64,000 bases of DNA from CAVTOA01 sp963736285. Lineage in GTDB: Bacteria; Actinomycetota; Actinomycetes; Mycobacteriales; QHCE01. The stretch lies in the NCBI GenBank assembly GCA_963736285.1, contig CAVTOA010000003.1, positions 1,054,001 to 1,118,000 of the forward strand, given 5' to 3'. Position numbers and translations under genes: made by a program. Within the stretch, counting starts at the first letter, position 1. Every line of letters starts with the position of its first letter. Positions 8,433 to 17,330 of this stretch are shown one piece after another. The notes beneath the pieces were generated by a model. It was not told the DNA's origin. It did not search any database and was given only the letters and a program-made list of their open reading frames with translations.

Positions 8433-10550
8433 CTAGCTCTTCCGTTGGAAGGAGTTACTTACCGGCTTGACCAGTGGGGCGTATTCAGAAAAATGCGCTT
8501 GCGGTGACGACAACGAAATCTCGTAGCTCGTGCCGCCGGCCACGATGATTACCGTCTGTACGTGCCGCTCCTGACCGTCCTTGTTGTATGTCCAATCCCA
8601 CGTGACCGCATGGTATTTGTCGATAAGTGTGTCGCTCATACTGATCTTGGTGTAGCCATTGTTGAGATGCTTTTGGTAGCCCTCGCTGGCATTGGCCATC
8701 GTGTGTGCGGTGGTGCCGCCCGCAAGATCGTGGGTCTGGTGCACCCGGACCGACGTGTCGTTGCTGGGAGCCTGGAATTCGACCCAGTCCGCGGAGACAA
8801 CAACTTTCTTCCAGGATCTCGGAACGCGCAGGCTATAGCCGCTGGGGTCGGAGTATCGGACGAGTTTGTCGGTGGCGTGGCTATCACTGCTCGCATGAGG
8901 TCCGGTACCGGGGTCGTTGCTGGCACTGCTGAGCAGGTAAACACCGAGTCCTACCAGGACGATGACGATGACCGCCCCAGCAACAAGAATTGCGGTGCGT
9001 GTCCACCATGGACGGACATGTCGCGTCGCTCCATTCAGCCTCACCTGGCGGACGGGATTCTCCGCCGTGACGTGCCGGGAATGGGTCCGGAAATCGTCGG
9101 ATATCGGCGGGCGCGGCGACGCTTGCGAATGGACCATCGGCACTCGAGGTGCGGGCAAATACGCCGTGCGGCGTGCACCTGATCGCGGCGGAACGGCAGA
9201 AGAGGCGACAGAGTCTTGGTGTATGGATGCGGTCGGCGGCCGTGCTGGTGACGTCGGCTCGCCGCTGTTGAGGCTGGGGTGCTCGAGCGAATTGGTGGAA
9301 TCAGACGTATCCGGCCGCGGCTTGTGGCGATGCCGGATCGAGCGCATGGCCGCCGTTGCCTCCGCTGCGGAAACGGCAGCCGAAGCGATGGGGCGCCGCA
9401 ACGCCGACGCGATTCCATTGATCGTCCGGTGCTCCACCGGCGCACGGTGCCGACCGCTGTGCCGATCACCGTCGGATTGATCGCCCTGCGATGGGCTTGT
9501 GATCGCGCCACGCTGTGCGGATTTTTTCGCGTTCCGGGCAACCTGGGATCGAGTGGTACTCGCTTGCTTTGTTGGTTGTGTCGCGTTGCCGCTATTGAGT
9601 AGCGCCCTAAGCGCCGCCCGCGTTTTGTTGATATCCCAACGATCTTCTGGGTCCTTAATGATCAGACCGTCGAGCACGGGTGCGAGCGGCCCCGCGAGCG
9701 TCATCGGATCAGCCGGCTCACAGACCACGGCGGTCATGGTGGGCAGCGGGTCACCCCGATCGAATGGTGGCCGCCCTTCGACAGCGGCATAAAGCGTGGC
9801 GCCAAGGGAGAATAAGTCGCTGGGTGGGCCAAATGGGCGCCCGCGGGCTCGCTCGGGAGCGATGTATTGCGGGGAGCCCAGCAGCAGGCCAGTGCTGGTA
9901 AGCGGGGTCTCGTTGGGGGAGCGGGCGACTCCAAAGTCGGTCAGTACCACCCGGCCGTCGCTGCACAGCAGCACATTTCCGGGCTTGACATCGCGATGCA
10001 ATACCCCCACCCGGTGTGCTGCCTCCAAGGCACCAAGCATGGCGAGGCCGATCTCCACCACGCGTCGGTGTGCGACAGGCCCGTCTTCTTTGACGATCTC
10101 GGCGATGCTGCGCGCTTCGAGGAGCTCCATCACGATCCAGGGGCGTTCGTTGTCTTGCACCACGTCATAGACGCGCACGACCGACGAATGGTTAAGCGCG
10201 GCCGCCGCTCGGGCCTCGCGCAGCGTGCGCTCGCACAGCAGCTCGCGTTCATAAGCCGGAAGGCCCGGTGAGATCAGGACTTCTTTGACGGCAACCTTGC
10301 GGCGCAGAAGTTTGTCGTGTGCGCGCCAAACAGTGCCCATGCCGCCGGATCCGACGCTGGCTTCCAAGGTGTAGCGGTCGCCGATGGTGCGTCCTGTGGC
10401 TCCGGTGCCGGGTGCTGAGGAGGTGGTGTTGCCGGAGGCGACATCGCCGGCGGTGACGTTGCCCGCTGTGGATTTGTGAGAGGTGACGCTACGTGCCTCA
10501 CCATCGTGTGTGTGAACGCCGCTTGTCTTGACGTTGCCTGTCTCCACCAT
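8433..10550 (-). CDS. Receptor-type Ser/Thr protein kinase (PknB-like)
   Basis: 705-aa membrane kinase. An N-terminal Ser/Thr-rich leader (1-55) precedes a Hanks-type kinase domain (about 58-320) with the glycine loop GSGGMGTVW (67-75), the ATP Lys in VAVKEV (89), HRDVKPGN (185-192), DFG (205-207) and APE in YIAPERARG. A long basic, Ser/Pro-rich linker leads to one membrane helix (about 518-540), then an extracellular domain of about 165 aa with YSLRVPRSWKKV, which has no PASTA repeats. The external domain is presumably the sensor; its ligand is unknown. Convergent with deoD. All catalytic residues are present, so it should be active. Confidence 0.92.
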   Translation of the reverse strand: MVETGNVKTSGVHTHDGEARSVTSHKSTAGNVTAGDVASGNTTSSAPGTGATGRTIGDRYTLEASVGSGGMGTVWRAHDKLLRRKVAVKEVLISPGLPAYERELLCERTLREARAAAALNHSSVVRVYDVVQDNERPWIVMELLEARSIAEIVKEDGPVAHRRVVEIGLAMLGALEAAHRVGVLHRDVKPGNVLLCSDGRVVLTDFGVARSPNETPLTSTGLLLGSPQYIAPERARGRPFGPPSDLFSLGATLYAAVEGRPPFDRGDPLPTMTAVVCEPADPMTLAGPLAPVLDGLIIKDPEDRWDINKTRAALRALLNSGNATQPTKQASTTRSQVARNAKKSAQRGAITSPSQGDQSDGDRHSGRHRAPVEHRTINGIASALRRPIASAAVSAAEATAAMRSIRHRHKPRPDTSDSTNSLEHPSLNSGEPTSPARPPTASIHQDSVASSAVPPRSGARRTAYLPAPRVPMVHSQASPRPPISDDFRTHSRHVTAENPVRQVRLNGATRHVRPWWTRTAILVAGAVIVIVLVGLGVYLLSSASNDPGTGPHASSDSHATDKLVRYSDPSGYSLRVPRSWKKVVVSADWVEFQAPSNDTSVRVHQTHDLAGGTTAHTMANASEGYQKHLNNGYTKISMSDTLIDKYHAVTWDWTYNKDGQERHVQTVIIVAGGTSYEISLSSPQAHFSEYAPLVKPVSNSFQRKS

Positions 10551-11428
10551 GAGCGAACCCGTTTATGCTTCCCTTGGATTGTGTGTACAAAATGGAGCAA
10601 CGACCGCACGCGAACGACAAACCTTTTATGCCTTTGGTAGCGCCAGAAGTGCCAGGAGAAAGACTGTCGGAGTCTGGCCGCTAGGGCAAGCCGCTACACC
10701 AATCTGGTACGACCGTTCTGGCTAGAAGTGGGCTTCCTGTGGAAGTTTTCGGGTCGTATGGGTGGTTTCCGCTAAAAAGTAAGATTCCACATCGTCTCAC
10801 TGGGTGAGAAGGATTCTCTCGAATTAAACAGGGGCAATGCGAGGCAAAATCTATAGGCAGGCTAATCATTCCGGCATGACCGTAAGGGGCCTACGGGAAT
10901 GGTAACGGAATGCATTTCCATGGTTACTAATCGCCGTATTTGCGGGAAGTGGCAAGATCGCACGGCTGTTGATATCTGGGGCGGAAGGTGAGTTGCGTGT
11001 CGGATTTCATGCGATTGATTCTTGAAAAACCGAACAAGTTTTAGAAACGCCTTTGTCGTGCGCAAAGGCCCGCAAGGACGGCTCGACCGACTATGCGGCG
11101 CCAGTTACACTCTGCGAAGTACCTGAAATGAATCGTCCACAGGAAATAGCGGACATTCGCTTGGCGCCAGTTTTTGCACTATTTTTGCCAGGTCGGGTGC
11201 CGGCCATTTCGGCTGAGCGCAATTGCGGAGTTTTCACGCATGCATAAACGGATGCGGATTACTCCACACCGTTTCGTCGAAGAATTAATACAAGTCAAAC
11301 GCGTTATCGCTATTGGCGTGTCTCATAGCCACCACGGTGTCGTCATTACCGCTGCTGTGGATGCCAAGGTCCAGGGGTACCAAGGTGAGTAGGTCGTCAT
11401 ATTGCGAAATGCGAGATGGGTTACTTAC
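10551..11428. other. Long intergenic region, no gene supported
   Basis: About 880 bp separate the divergent kinase and amidohydrolase genes. Short ORFs here have no recognisable content, and the region is more A/T-rich than its neighbours. It presumably holds both promoters. I see no tRNA, terminator or riboswitch that I can support. Confidence 0.5.
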
Positions 11429-12649
11429 GTGAAGACTGTTGAAACGCCACATTCGTCGGTCCCCGCTTCTTACCTCACGGAGAAGCATCTGGCGGACCAC
11501 CTCTCCGCTTGGTTGGAGCAGCACGGCGAGTCGTTGGTGCGGCTGCGACGCTATATCCACGCGCACCCGGAACTGTCCGGCGCGGAGCATGCCACCGCCG
11601 CGTTGATCGCCGAGCGCTTGACCGCAGCTGGGCTGGATCCACAGTTTCTTCCCGACGGCAATGGCTTGATGTGCGACATCGGTGACGGCGACCGCGTCAT
11701 CGCCCTTCGCGCCGACATGGACGCTCTGCCCCTGCCTGACCCCAAAGATGTTTCCTACCGCTCCACAGTGGAGGGTGCTTGTCATGCCTGTGGTCACGAT
11801 GTACACACCACAGTGCTGCTCGGTGTCGCACTGGCGCTCACGGAGATAAAAGACGTGCTGCCTGGGCGAATCCGGTTCATCTTCCAGCCAGCAGAAGAGA
11901 TCGGCGCCGGCGCCCATCAGGCCATCGCGGCAGGTTTCCTTACCGATGTCGCCGAGATCTACACCGTCCACTGCAATCCACAACTGCCCGCCGGCAAGGT
12001 CGGGTTGCGCGTGGGCCCGATCACCTCGGCCTGTGACCAGGTTCGGGTGGTTCTGTCAGGTCCTGGCGGTCACACCGCCCGCCCACACTTGACCGCCGAC
12101 TTGGTGAGCGCGCTCGGCAAGGTCGTGAGCGAGGTACCCACGTTGCTGGCCCGGAAGGTCGATCCTCGAGCGGGACTGGTCGCCGTTTTCGGAGCGGTGA
12201 ACGCCGGCGCGACCGCAAATGTCATCCCACAAAACGGAAGCGCATTGGGCACCGTGCGGATGCTCGATCCAGAAGTATGGGAGAGAGTGCCTGCCTTGTT
12301 TGAGCAGGTGGTACGCGATGTCGTTGCCCCGTATGGCGTCACCGTAGAGATCGAATACGACAGGTACATCGCGCCCGTAGTTAACGACGAGCATGCGGTG
12401 TCCGTGTTTAGTAGCGCGGCATCCAAAATGCTGGGCCCAGACGCGGTCGCGCCGACTCCGCAGAGCGCCGGCGGTGAAGACTTCTCCTGGTACTTGCAGC
12501 ATGTTCCCGGCGCGATGGCCCGCCTAGGTGTGGGTGGTCCTGGTGAGAACGCCGATATTCACCAGGGCGAATTTGACGTAGACGAGTACGCGATCGAATG
12601 CGGTGTTCGGCTGTTGGCTGGTACCGCCATCGAGGCGCTTCGCCGTTAA
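11429..12649 (+). CDS. M20-family amidohydrolase
   Basis: Zinc-dependent amidohydrolase/aminoacylase-type peptidase (M20D, hippurate hydrolase-like), acting on N-acyl or N-carbamoyl amino acids or similar amides. The 406-aa product has the metal site ACHACGHDVHTTVLLG at about 110-125, the metal-binding PAEEIGAG near 155, and the C-terminal GGEDFSWY. I chose GTG 11429 (MKTVETPH), preceded by gagatggg; an upstream TTG at 11402 is less likely. It corresponds in position to the AmiB1-type genes near lpdA and deoD in mycobacteria. The substrate is unknown. Confidence 0.9.
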   Translation: MKTVETPHSSVPASYLTEKHLADHLSAWLEQHGESLVRLRRYIHAHPELSGAEHATAALIAERLTAAGLDPQFLPDGNGLMCDIGDGDRVIALRADMDALPLPDPKDVSYRSTVEGACHACGHDVHTTVLLGVALALTEIKDVLPGRIRFIFQPAEEIGAGAHQAIAAGFLTDVAEIYTVHCNPQLPAGKVGLRVGPITSACDQVRVVLSGPGGHTARPHLTADLVSALGKVVSEVPTLLARKVDPRAGLVAVFGAVNAGATANVIPQNGSALGTVRMLDPEVWERVPALFEQVVRDVVAPYGVTVEIEYDRYIAPVVNDEHAVSVFSSAASKMLGPDAVAPTPQSAGGEDFSWYLQHVPGAMARLGVGGPGENADIHQGEFDVDEYAIECGVRLLAGTAIEALRR

Positions 12650-12934
12650 GAGCGGGTGGTGTAGTGGCTTGGGTGGCAGGACCACGTCTTTCTGACACCC
12701 AAGCTCGCGGCGCGCCAGCCAAACCCTGGGGCCATGAAGCGGTTCCCCGCAAAGTAGCGTATTTGTGCGGGCCAGTGAGGTCTCGCCCGTTTTTCAGCCG
12801 GACGCGAAGGCCGGAGCTTGTATCCATCACTGGAGCAGCGCGCCCGGGATGCCGCGCGTGCACACAGTTCCCAGCATTACTCTGCCGTCACCGTACACGG
12901 CCAGCAGGCTTTTCAACCGGATTTAAGCGAGGAA

Positions 12935-12956
12935 TCCCGGCCGTTTAGGGCCGGGA
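12935..12956. repeat. Left-end hairpin of the first IS605 element
   Basis: 8-bp stem tcccggcc/ggccggga with loop gtttag. IS200/IS605 transposases recognise such subterminal hairpins in single-stranded DNA. Confidence 0.6.
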
Positions 12957-12965
12957 GGAATCGCG

Positions 12966-13397
12966 TTACGGACCGGGACGTTTCTGGTTTTCGATGTACT
13001 CCTTGATCATCGCGAGGGGTGCGCCACCGCAGGATGCGGCGAAGTAGGACGGCGACCAGAGGTGGCCGTGCATGATGGCCCGGTTGGTCCGGCCGGTGAA
13101 CTCCTTGCAGATGTAGTGCGCGGACACGCCCTTGAGGCTGTTGACCAGCGTGGAGATCGCCAGCTTGGGCGGATAGTGGACGAGCAGGTGGATGTGGTCC
13201 TCTTCGCCGTTGAACTCGCGCAGCTCGGCGCCGAGGCCGCCGGCGACGTCTCGCATGATCTCTTCGCATCGGGTGAGCATCGCGTCGTTGAACACGTCCC
13301 GCCGGTACTTCGTGACGAAGACCAGATGAACATGCAGGTTGGACACTACCGAGCGACCTCGGCGAACATTCGGGTCTGGATTCCATCGTGGTGACAC
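12966..13397 (-). CDS. tnpA: IS200/IS605 transposase TnpA (Y1 HUH family)
   Basis: About 143 aa from GTG 13397. It carries the HUH metal motif in HIHLLVHYPP and the catalytic Tyr in MIKEYIENQ, which cuts and rejoins single-stranded DNA. It also shows VFVTKYRR at the N-terminus and the SPSYFAASCGG segment typical of this group. The ORF can be read far upstream but that part is antisense to the passenger and tnpB genes. It is transcribed divergently from the plus-strand genes. Closely related to the TnpA at 28258-28674. Confidence 0.9.
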   Translation of the reverse strand: MSPRWNPDPNVRRGRSVVSNLHVHLVFVTKYRRDVFNDAMLTRCEEIMRDVAGGLGAELREFNGEEDHIHLLVHYPPKLAISTLVNSLKGVSAHYICKEFTGRTNRAIMHGHLWSPSYFAASCGGAPLAMIKEYIENQKRPGP

Positions 13398-13421
13398 AGA
13401 CCAGATGCTTTCGTATTGAAC

Positions 13422-13844
13422 ATGCTCACCAAACTGGACAAGGTGGTGAAGCCGAGTTGGGCCGCCAAGGTCCTCGGCATCGCCTACTCCGATCTGCCGA
13501 AACTCGATCACCCCTGGACTGGGAGGGACGTCTGGACGCTGCGGGACAGCAAGCCGGACTGGCTGACCGAGGCCCGTCGTCGGCACGGGAAGAACCAGCA
13601 GGAAGCGGCCGAGGCCCGGACGACGGAACTGGCAGCGGCATTCGGTCGGCTCGGCTACCACGCGCCGGACCTCGGAACGCTGGACCAGGCGATCTTCTAC
13701 CTCGATGGCGCCCGGATTCACCTGATGACCGAGACGCACTGCTCCGAGGACGAGGCCGACCGCGCCGCGTGGCGACTGTGGCCGAAGTCGATGGCAGCCG
13801 AGGAAACCGACGCCGAGACCTCCTACGACGAGGCGGTCTGGTGA
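13422..13844 (+). CDS. Passenger ORF between tnpA and tnpB, unknown function
   Basis: 140-aa protein from ATG 13422 (MLTKLDKVVKPSWAAKVLG). It is mixed-charge and apparently soluble, with helical segments and an acidic C-terminus; I see no catalytic motif, zinc finger or HTH that I can name. Its stop overlaps the GTG start of tnpB by 4 nt (GTGA), so the two would be co-translated. Standard IS605 elements have only tnpA and tnpB, and the intact element at 28.2-29.9 kb lacks it. It could be an accessory factor of TnpB or an accidental passenger. The reading frame is intact although tnpB itself is broken. Confidence 0.6.
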   Translation: MLTKLDKVVKPSWAAKVLGIAYSDLPKLDHPWTGRDVWTLRDSKPDWLTEARRRHGKNQQEAAEARTTELAAAFGRLGYHAPDLGTLDQAIFYLDGARIHLMTETHCSEDEADRAAWRLWPKSMAAEETDAETSYDEAVW

Positions 13845-14864
13845 AGATCGTTGTGCAGGTCCGGTTGTTCCCCGATGCCGCCCAGCAGGCCGCGTTGCGG
13901 GAGACGCTAGACCTGTGCAACGCCGCCGCGGACTACGCCTCGGCTGAGGCGTTCGGGCGGCGGGTGTTCGCCAAGCAGTCGTTGCAGCGGCTGACCTAGG
14001 GCCGGTTGAAGGACATGGGGTTGTCGGCGCAGCCGGCGATCCACGTCGCCGGCAAGGTCGCCGGGGCATACGCCACCTTGAAGGCGAACATTCGGGCCGG
14101 GAACCTCGGCAAGCCCGGCTCCAATCGGCGGACCAAGGCCGAGAGCAAGCCGATCACGTTTCGCCGGGACGCGGCTCAGCCGTTCGACGACCGCTGCCTG
14201 TCCTGGCAACTGGCCGACCGCACCGTGTCGATCTGGGCGGTCGGCGGCCGACTGAACAAGCTCCCGTTCGCCTGCTCCGACGCTCAGCACGCCGCGCTGG
14301 TCGCGCACCGCCAGGGCGAATCCGACCTGGTGTGCCGGGACGGCAAGTGGTACCTGTACGCCACCTGCGACATCCCCGACGTCGAAACCAAGGAACCGGA
14401 CGGGTTCCTCGGCGTCGACCTGGGCATCGCTAACATCGCCACCACCAGCGACGGCACCCGGTACTGCGGCAAAGGGCTGAACCGGGTCCGGCACCGCAAC
14501 CAACGCCTCCGCGCCAAGCTCCAGAAGATCGGCACTAAGTCCGCCAAGCGGCTGCTGAAGAAACGAGCCCGCAAGGAAGCCAGGTTCGCCGCCGACACCA
14601 ACCACGTCATCGCCAAACGCATCGTGACCGAGGCCGAACGCACCGGCCCGTGCCGGGATGGCAGTCGTCTACGTCGACCCGGCGTACACGTCGCAGGGCT
14701 GCTCGCGCTGCGATCACGTCAGCCGGAAGAACCGGCCAAATCAGTCCACCTTCCGATGCGCGTCGTGCGGCTTCGCTGAGCACGCCGACGTGAACGCAGC
14801 CCGCAACATCGCCAAACGCGGTGAAGCCGGCTGGGTAGCAGTCAGCCTGCCAAACGCGGCGTGA
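13841..14864 (+). pseudogene. tnpB: TnpB-like RNA-guided nuclease, broken
   Basis: From GTG 13841 the frame runs through an N-terminal KIVVQVRLFP segment to an in-frame TAG at 13997, then continues (GLSAQPAIHVAGKV) to the RuvC-I motif GVDLGIANIATT. Near 14650 about 50 codons are missing and the frame changes; the lost part should hold the second RuvC acid (Glu). The C-terminal zinc finger (CSRC...CASC) and the last RuvC Asp (EHADVNAARNIA) remain in the other frame. Loss of the RuvC Glu region means it cannot be an active nuclease, whatever the status of the stop codon. Confidence 0.88.
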
Positions 14865-14902
14865 TCTCGTGCTCATCACCACGAGCCATCACGATCCGCA
14901 AG

Positions 14903-14922
14903 CTCGGTCCTTTAGGGCCGAG
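14903..14922. repeat. Right-end hairpin of the first IS605 element
   Basis: ctcggtcc/gggccgag stem around tttag, 40 bp after the tnpB stop. In active elements the 3' part of tnpB and this end form the omega RNA. Confidence 0.55.
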
Positions 14923-15021
14923 AAGCTGACGGTAATGACTATTTGTTAGTCGATATCGACGATCGACCGCTCGAGGTCAGCGTGACGAACATAGATCTTT
15001 CTCAATCCAAATTGGACACTG

Positions 15022-15067
15022 TTCGCCTCGAGCTTGCTAAGAAATTCGCCTCGAGCTTGCTAAGAAA
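15022..15067. repeat. Perfect 23-bp tandem duplication
   Basis: The unit ttcgcctcgagcttgctaag plus aaa occurs twice, at 15022-15044 and 15045-15067, without mismatch. It lies in the otherwise empty region between the IS element and the flavoprotein gene. The rest of 14941-15329 shows no gene. Confidence 0.85.
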
Positions 15068-15329
15068 GTCGTGAAGTAGGTAAAGAAAGCCAATAATTTT
15101 CTCGCTTGGATGAGCAAAACTCCATGTGCCGGTATAGTAAAAAGTACCTATAGGCCACTTTTTGCTCTTGGTTTATTACGTTTCTCGCACGTACCACTGA
15201 GGGTCTGCTTTCTGCCCTTAATTTTTATAGAATTAGCACGACAAACCCCACAGCGGCGGTTCACAGCTCATGAGGTTTGGCAGCAGACGGGAAAGCCACC
15301 GCTCCGAGGGGCTTGCTGAGGGAGTAACT

Positions 15330-16812
15330 ATGAGCTTCAATCGACGCCAATTTATGGCTGGTCTTGCGGGTGCCGCAGCGGTGGTGGGGTTCAGCACTGT
15401 CGACCGCCGCTGGATAACTGAGGCGGACGCGGCCACGCTGTCGTCATTTCCCAATGTGCCGCCGTTAGACGGCAGATTGGTCATGGATAGCGCGACCCTT
15501 AACCAGAATTCTCGCGACGAAGGCAATCTGGTGCAGCACGCACCGTCTGCGGTGTTGTTTCCCGGCTCGGTTTCCGACATCCAGAAGATGATCAAGTACT
15601 GCGGCGAGAACAGCATTAAGACCGCCACGAACTGCGGTAAGAACAGTGTGTATGGCCAAACGCTGGTGGATAGCGGTCTGGTCATTGATGGCCGTTCCCT
15701 CGACACCATTCACTCCATAAGTGCATCGGGCGCCGACGTGGACGGCGGCGTGCTGTGGATGGATCTCATTAAGTCGGCCTTCACCAAGGGCCTTACCCCG
15801 GCCGCCATCACCGGGTACACCCAACTGGGCGTGGCCGGCACGCTCTCCATCGGCGGGCTGAACGCGATCACTAGCAACCGCTTGGTGGGTCAGGTAGATC
15901 AACTGCAAAAGCTAGAGGTGGTGACCGGCACCGGCGAGCTCGTCGAGTGTTCCCCCACCCAAAACAGCGACCTTTTTAACGCCATGTGTGCTGGTCAAGG
16001 TCAATGCGGGGTCATTACTCGAGCCACGGTCAACATGATTCCCGCACCGGAGCGCGCGCGGTTCTATCGGGTCCCCTATTTGGATATCTCCACGATGTTC
16101 AGTGACTTGCGACTACTGGTCAACCGTGGCGGTCGACCGGGCGGGTTCGATTGGGTAGGCAAACGTCAATACAGCGGGTGGGGTTTTGCCCCTAGACATG
16201 TGGGCCACCGTGCTTTACAACGTAGACTCGCCGCCGCCTAGCACCGCGCAACTCATGCAGGGTGCCAGTTTGACCGCTCAGGCTGGCGTCGCTGTCGACC
16301 TGGACTACCTCACCTACGTCTTCTTCATCGACACGGTGGTCGACGCGTTCAAACTGGCGCAAGACTGGAATGGTCTGACCAAGCCGTGGTCCAACGTCAT
16401 ACTCCCGGATGCCGGAGTCGAGCAATACGTGAAGACGGTCATGCCCAAGCTGACGCTGGAAGATCTCAGCCCCACCACGTTTATGGTGTTGAGCCCGGTG
16501 TTGCGGTCCAGTTTCACCAGACCATTGCTTCGGGTGCCGTCGTCGGGAACCTGGGCATGGCTCTTTGGGATCCTCACCAACTCGACGCTGCCGAACCCCG
16601 GTCAGGACTACGTCGACAGGATGCTAAACCGCAACTACACCTTCTGGAAGAACGCGTCAGCTATTGGCGGCACTCGGTATGTCGAAGACGCCGTGCCGTT
16701 CACCAAGGCCGACTGGCAGACGCATTACGGGCCGGAGTACTCGCGTTTTGCCGGCTGGAAGCAGCGGTTCGATCCGCACAACATATTGGCCCCCGGCCCC
16801 GGCATCTTCTAA
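15330..16812 (+). CDS. Tat-exported FAD-linked oxidase, cytokinin-dehydrogenase-like, one frameshift
   Basis: Secreted flavoprotein of the PCMH/BBE class. The N-terminus has a twin-arginine signal (FNRRQFMAGLAGAAA). The FAD-binding domain follows (about 60-230). The C-terminal part ends WQTHYGPEYSRFAGWKQRFD then ILAPGPGIF, a hallmark of cytokinin dehydrogenases. The usual covalent-flavin His in the GHS motif is replaced: GKNSVYGQT is seen, with Asn in its place. The frame changes at about 16187 in a TTTT run; removing one T restores GWGLPLDMW and a 493-aa protein. ATG 15330 follows a gaggggcttgctgagggag ribosome binding region. The substrate could be a cytokinin or an alcohol; this is inference. 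Confidence 0.8.
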
Positions 16813-16853
16813 GAGCACCCGCAGATTGGCCTCTGCCCGCGTTCTCGTCGGCA

Positions 16854-17306
16854 TTACATCTCCACTGACCTGCAGGGGCGGGTGCGTAGCTCTTTGACGT
16901 AATCGTCGGGCGCACCCGCCGCTTCAGCGGCGTCCGCAATCATCCCCAAATACCTGGCCGACGGTAAACCGCCTTCGTATGTGTGGAGAACGTAGAGGTT
17001 GGCGAGCGATGGGCCTTCTAAGGTGTGCACCCGGCCACGCAGCTTGTGGTAGAGGCCGCGGTCCGCGCCTTCCCACGAGTCAAGGGCGGCTTGGTCGAAC
17101 GGGCTCACATCGTAAAGCGCCACGAAGACCCGACTGCCGATGTCTTCCACGATGGTGACCAACGCGCCTTCCCAGCCGTAGTCCTCGCCACCAAAAGTCA
17201 CCCGCCAACCCTCTAGCCAGCCCGTGCCAGCGAGCGGCGACTGGGGACAGCGTTCTTGCATGAGCTCCGGGTTCATACTCGGGCCGTATACAGCATGCAG
17301 AGCCAT
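16854..17306 (-). CDS. Gamma-glutamylcyclotransferase-like protein
   Basis: 150-aa GGCT/AIG2-fold protein. It has the N-terminal substrate loop in AVYGPSMNPELM and an acidic residue in YGWEGALV, where the family's catalytic Glu is expected. The middle (VFVALYDVSPFDQAALDSWE) matches the conserved core of actinobacterial homologues. In mycobacteria a homologue lies next to lpdA in the same way, and here the starts are divergent with only 24 bp between them. The reaction (cyclisation of gamma-glutamyl compounds) is inferred from the fold; the physiological substrate is unknown. Confidence 0.85.
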   Translation of the reverse strand: MALHAVYGPSMNPELMQERCPQSPLAGTGWLEGWRVTFGGEDYGWEGALVTIVEDIGSRVFVALYDVSPFDQAALDSWEGADRGLYHKLRGRVHTLEGPSLANLYVLHTYEGGLPSARYLGMIADAAEAAGAPDDYVKELRTRPCRSVEM

Positions 17307-17330
17307 GGTTGATCACTCTAATGCGCGACA

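Larger units (their letters stand above)
12926..14940. mobile_element. Degenerate IS200/IS605-family element with passenger ORF
   Basis: The element contains a minus-strand Y1 transposase (tnpA), a plus-strand passenger ORF and a broken tnpB. Its ends carry subterminal hairpins of the same form: 12935-12956 (tcccggcc...ggccggga around gtttag) and 14903-14922 (ctcggtcctttagggccgag). The loop text (tttaggg) is shared between the two ends and with the right end of the second element in this window (29908-29929). Exact boundaries are estimated. The tnpA gene looks intact, so mobilisation may still be possible. Confidence 0.8.

Noticed and set aside
10551..11428. Riboswitch (for example c-di-AMP type) before the amidohydrolase
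   Set aside because: Some hairpins are possible but no conserved core of a known class could be identified by eye.
13398..14069. N-terminal extension of the first tnpA to 367 aa
   Set aside because: This part is antisense to the passenger ORF and tnpB; the Y1 transposase family is about 140 aa and starts at GTG 13397.
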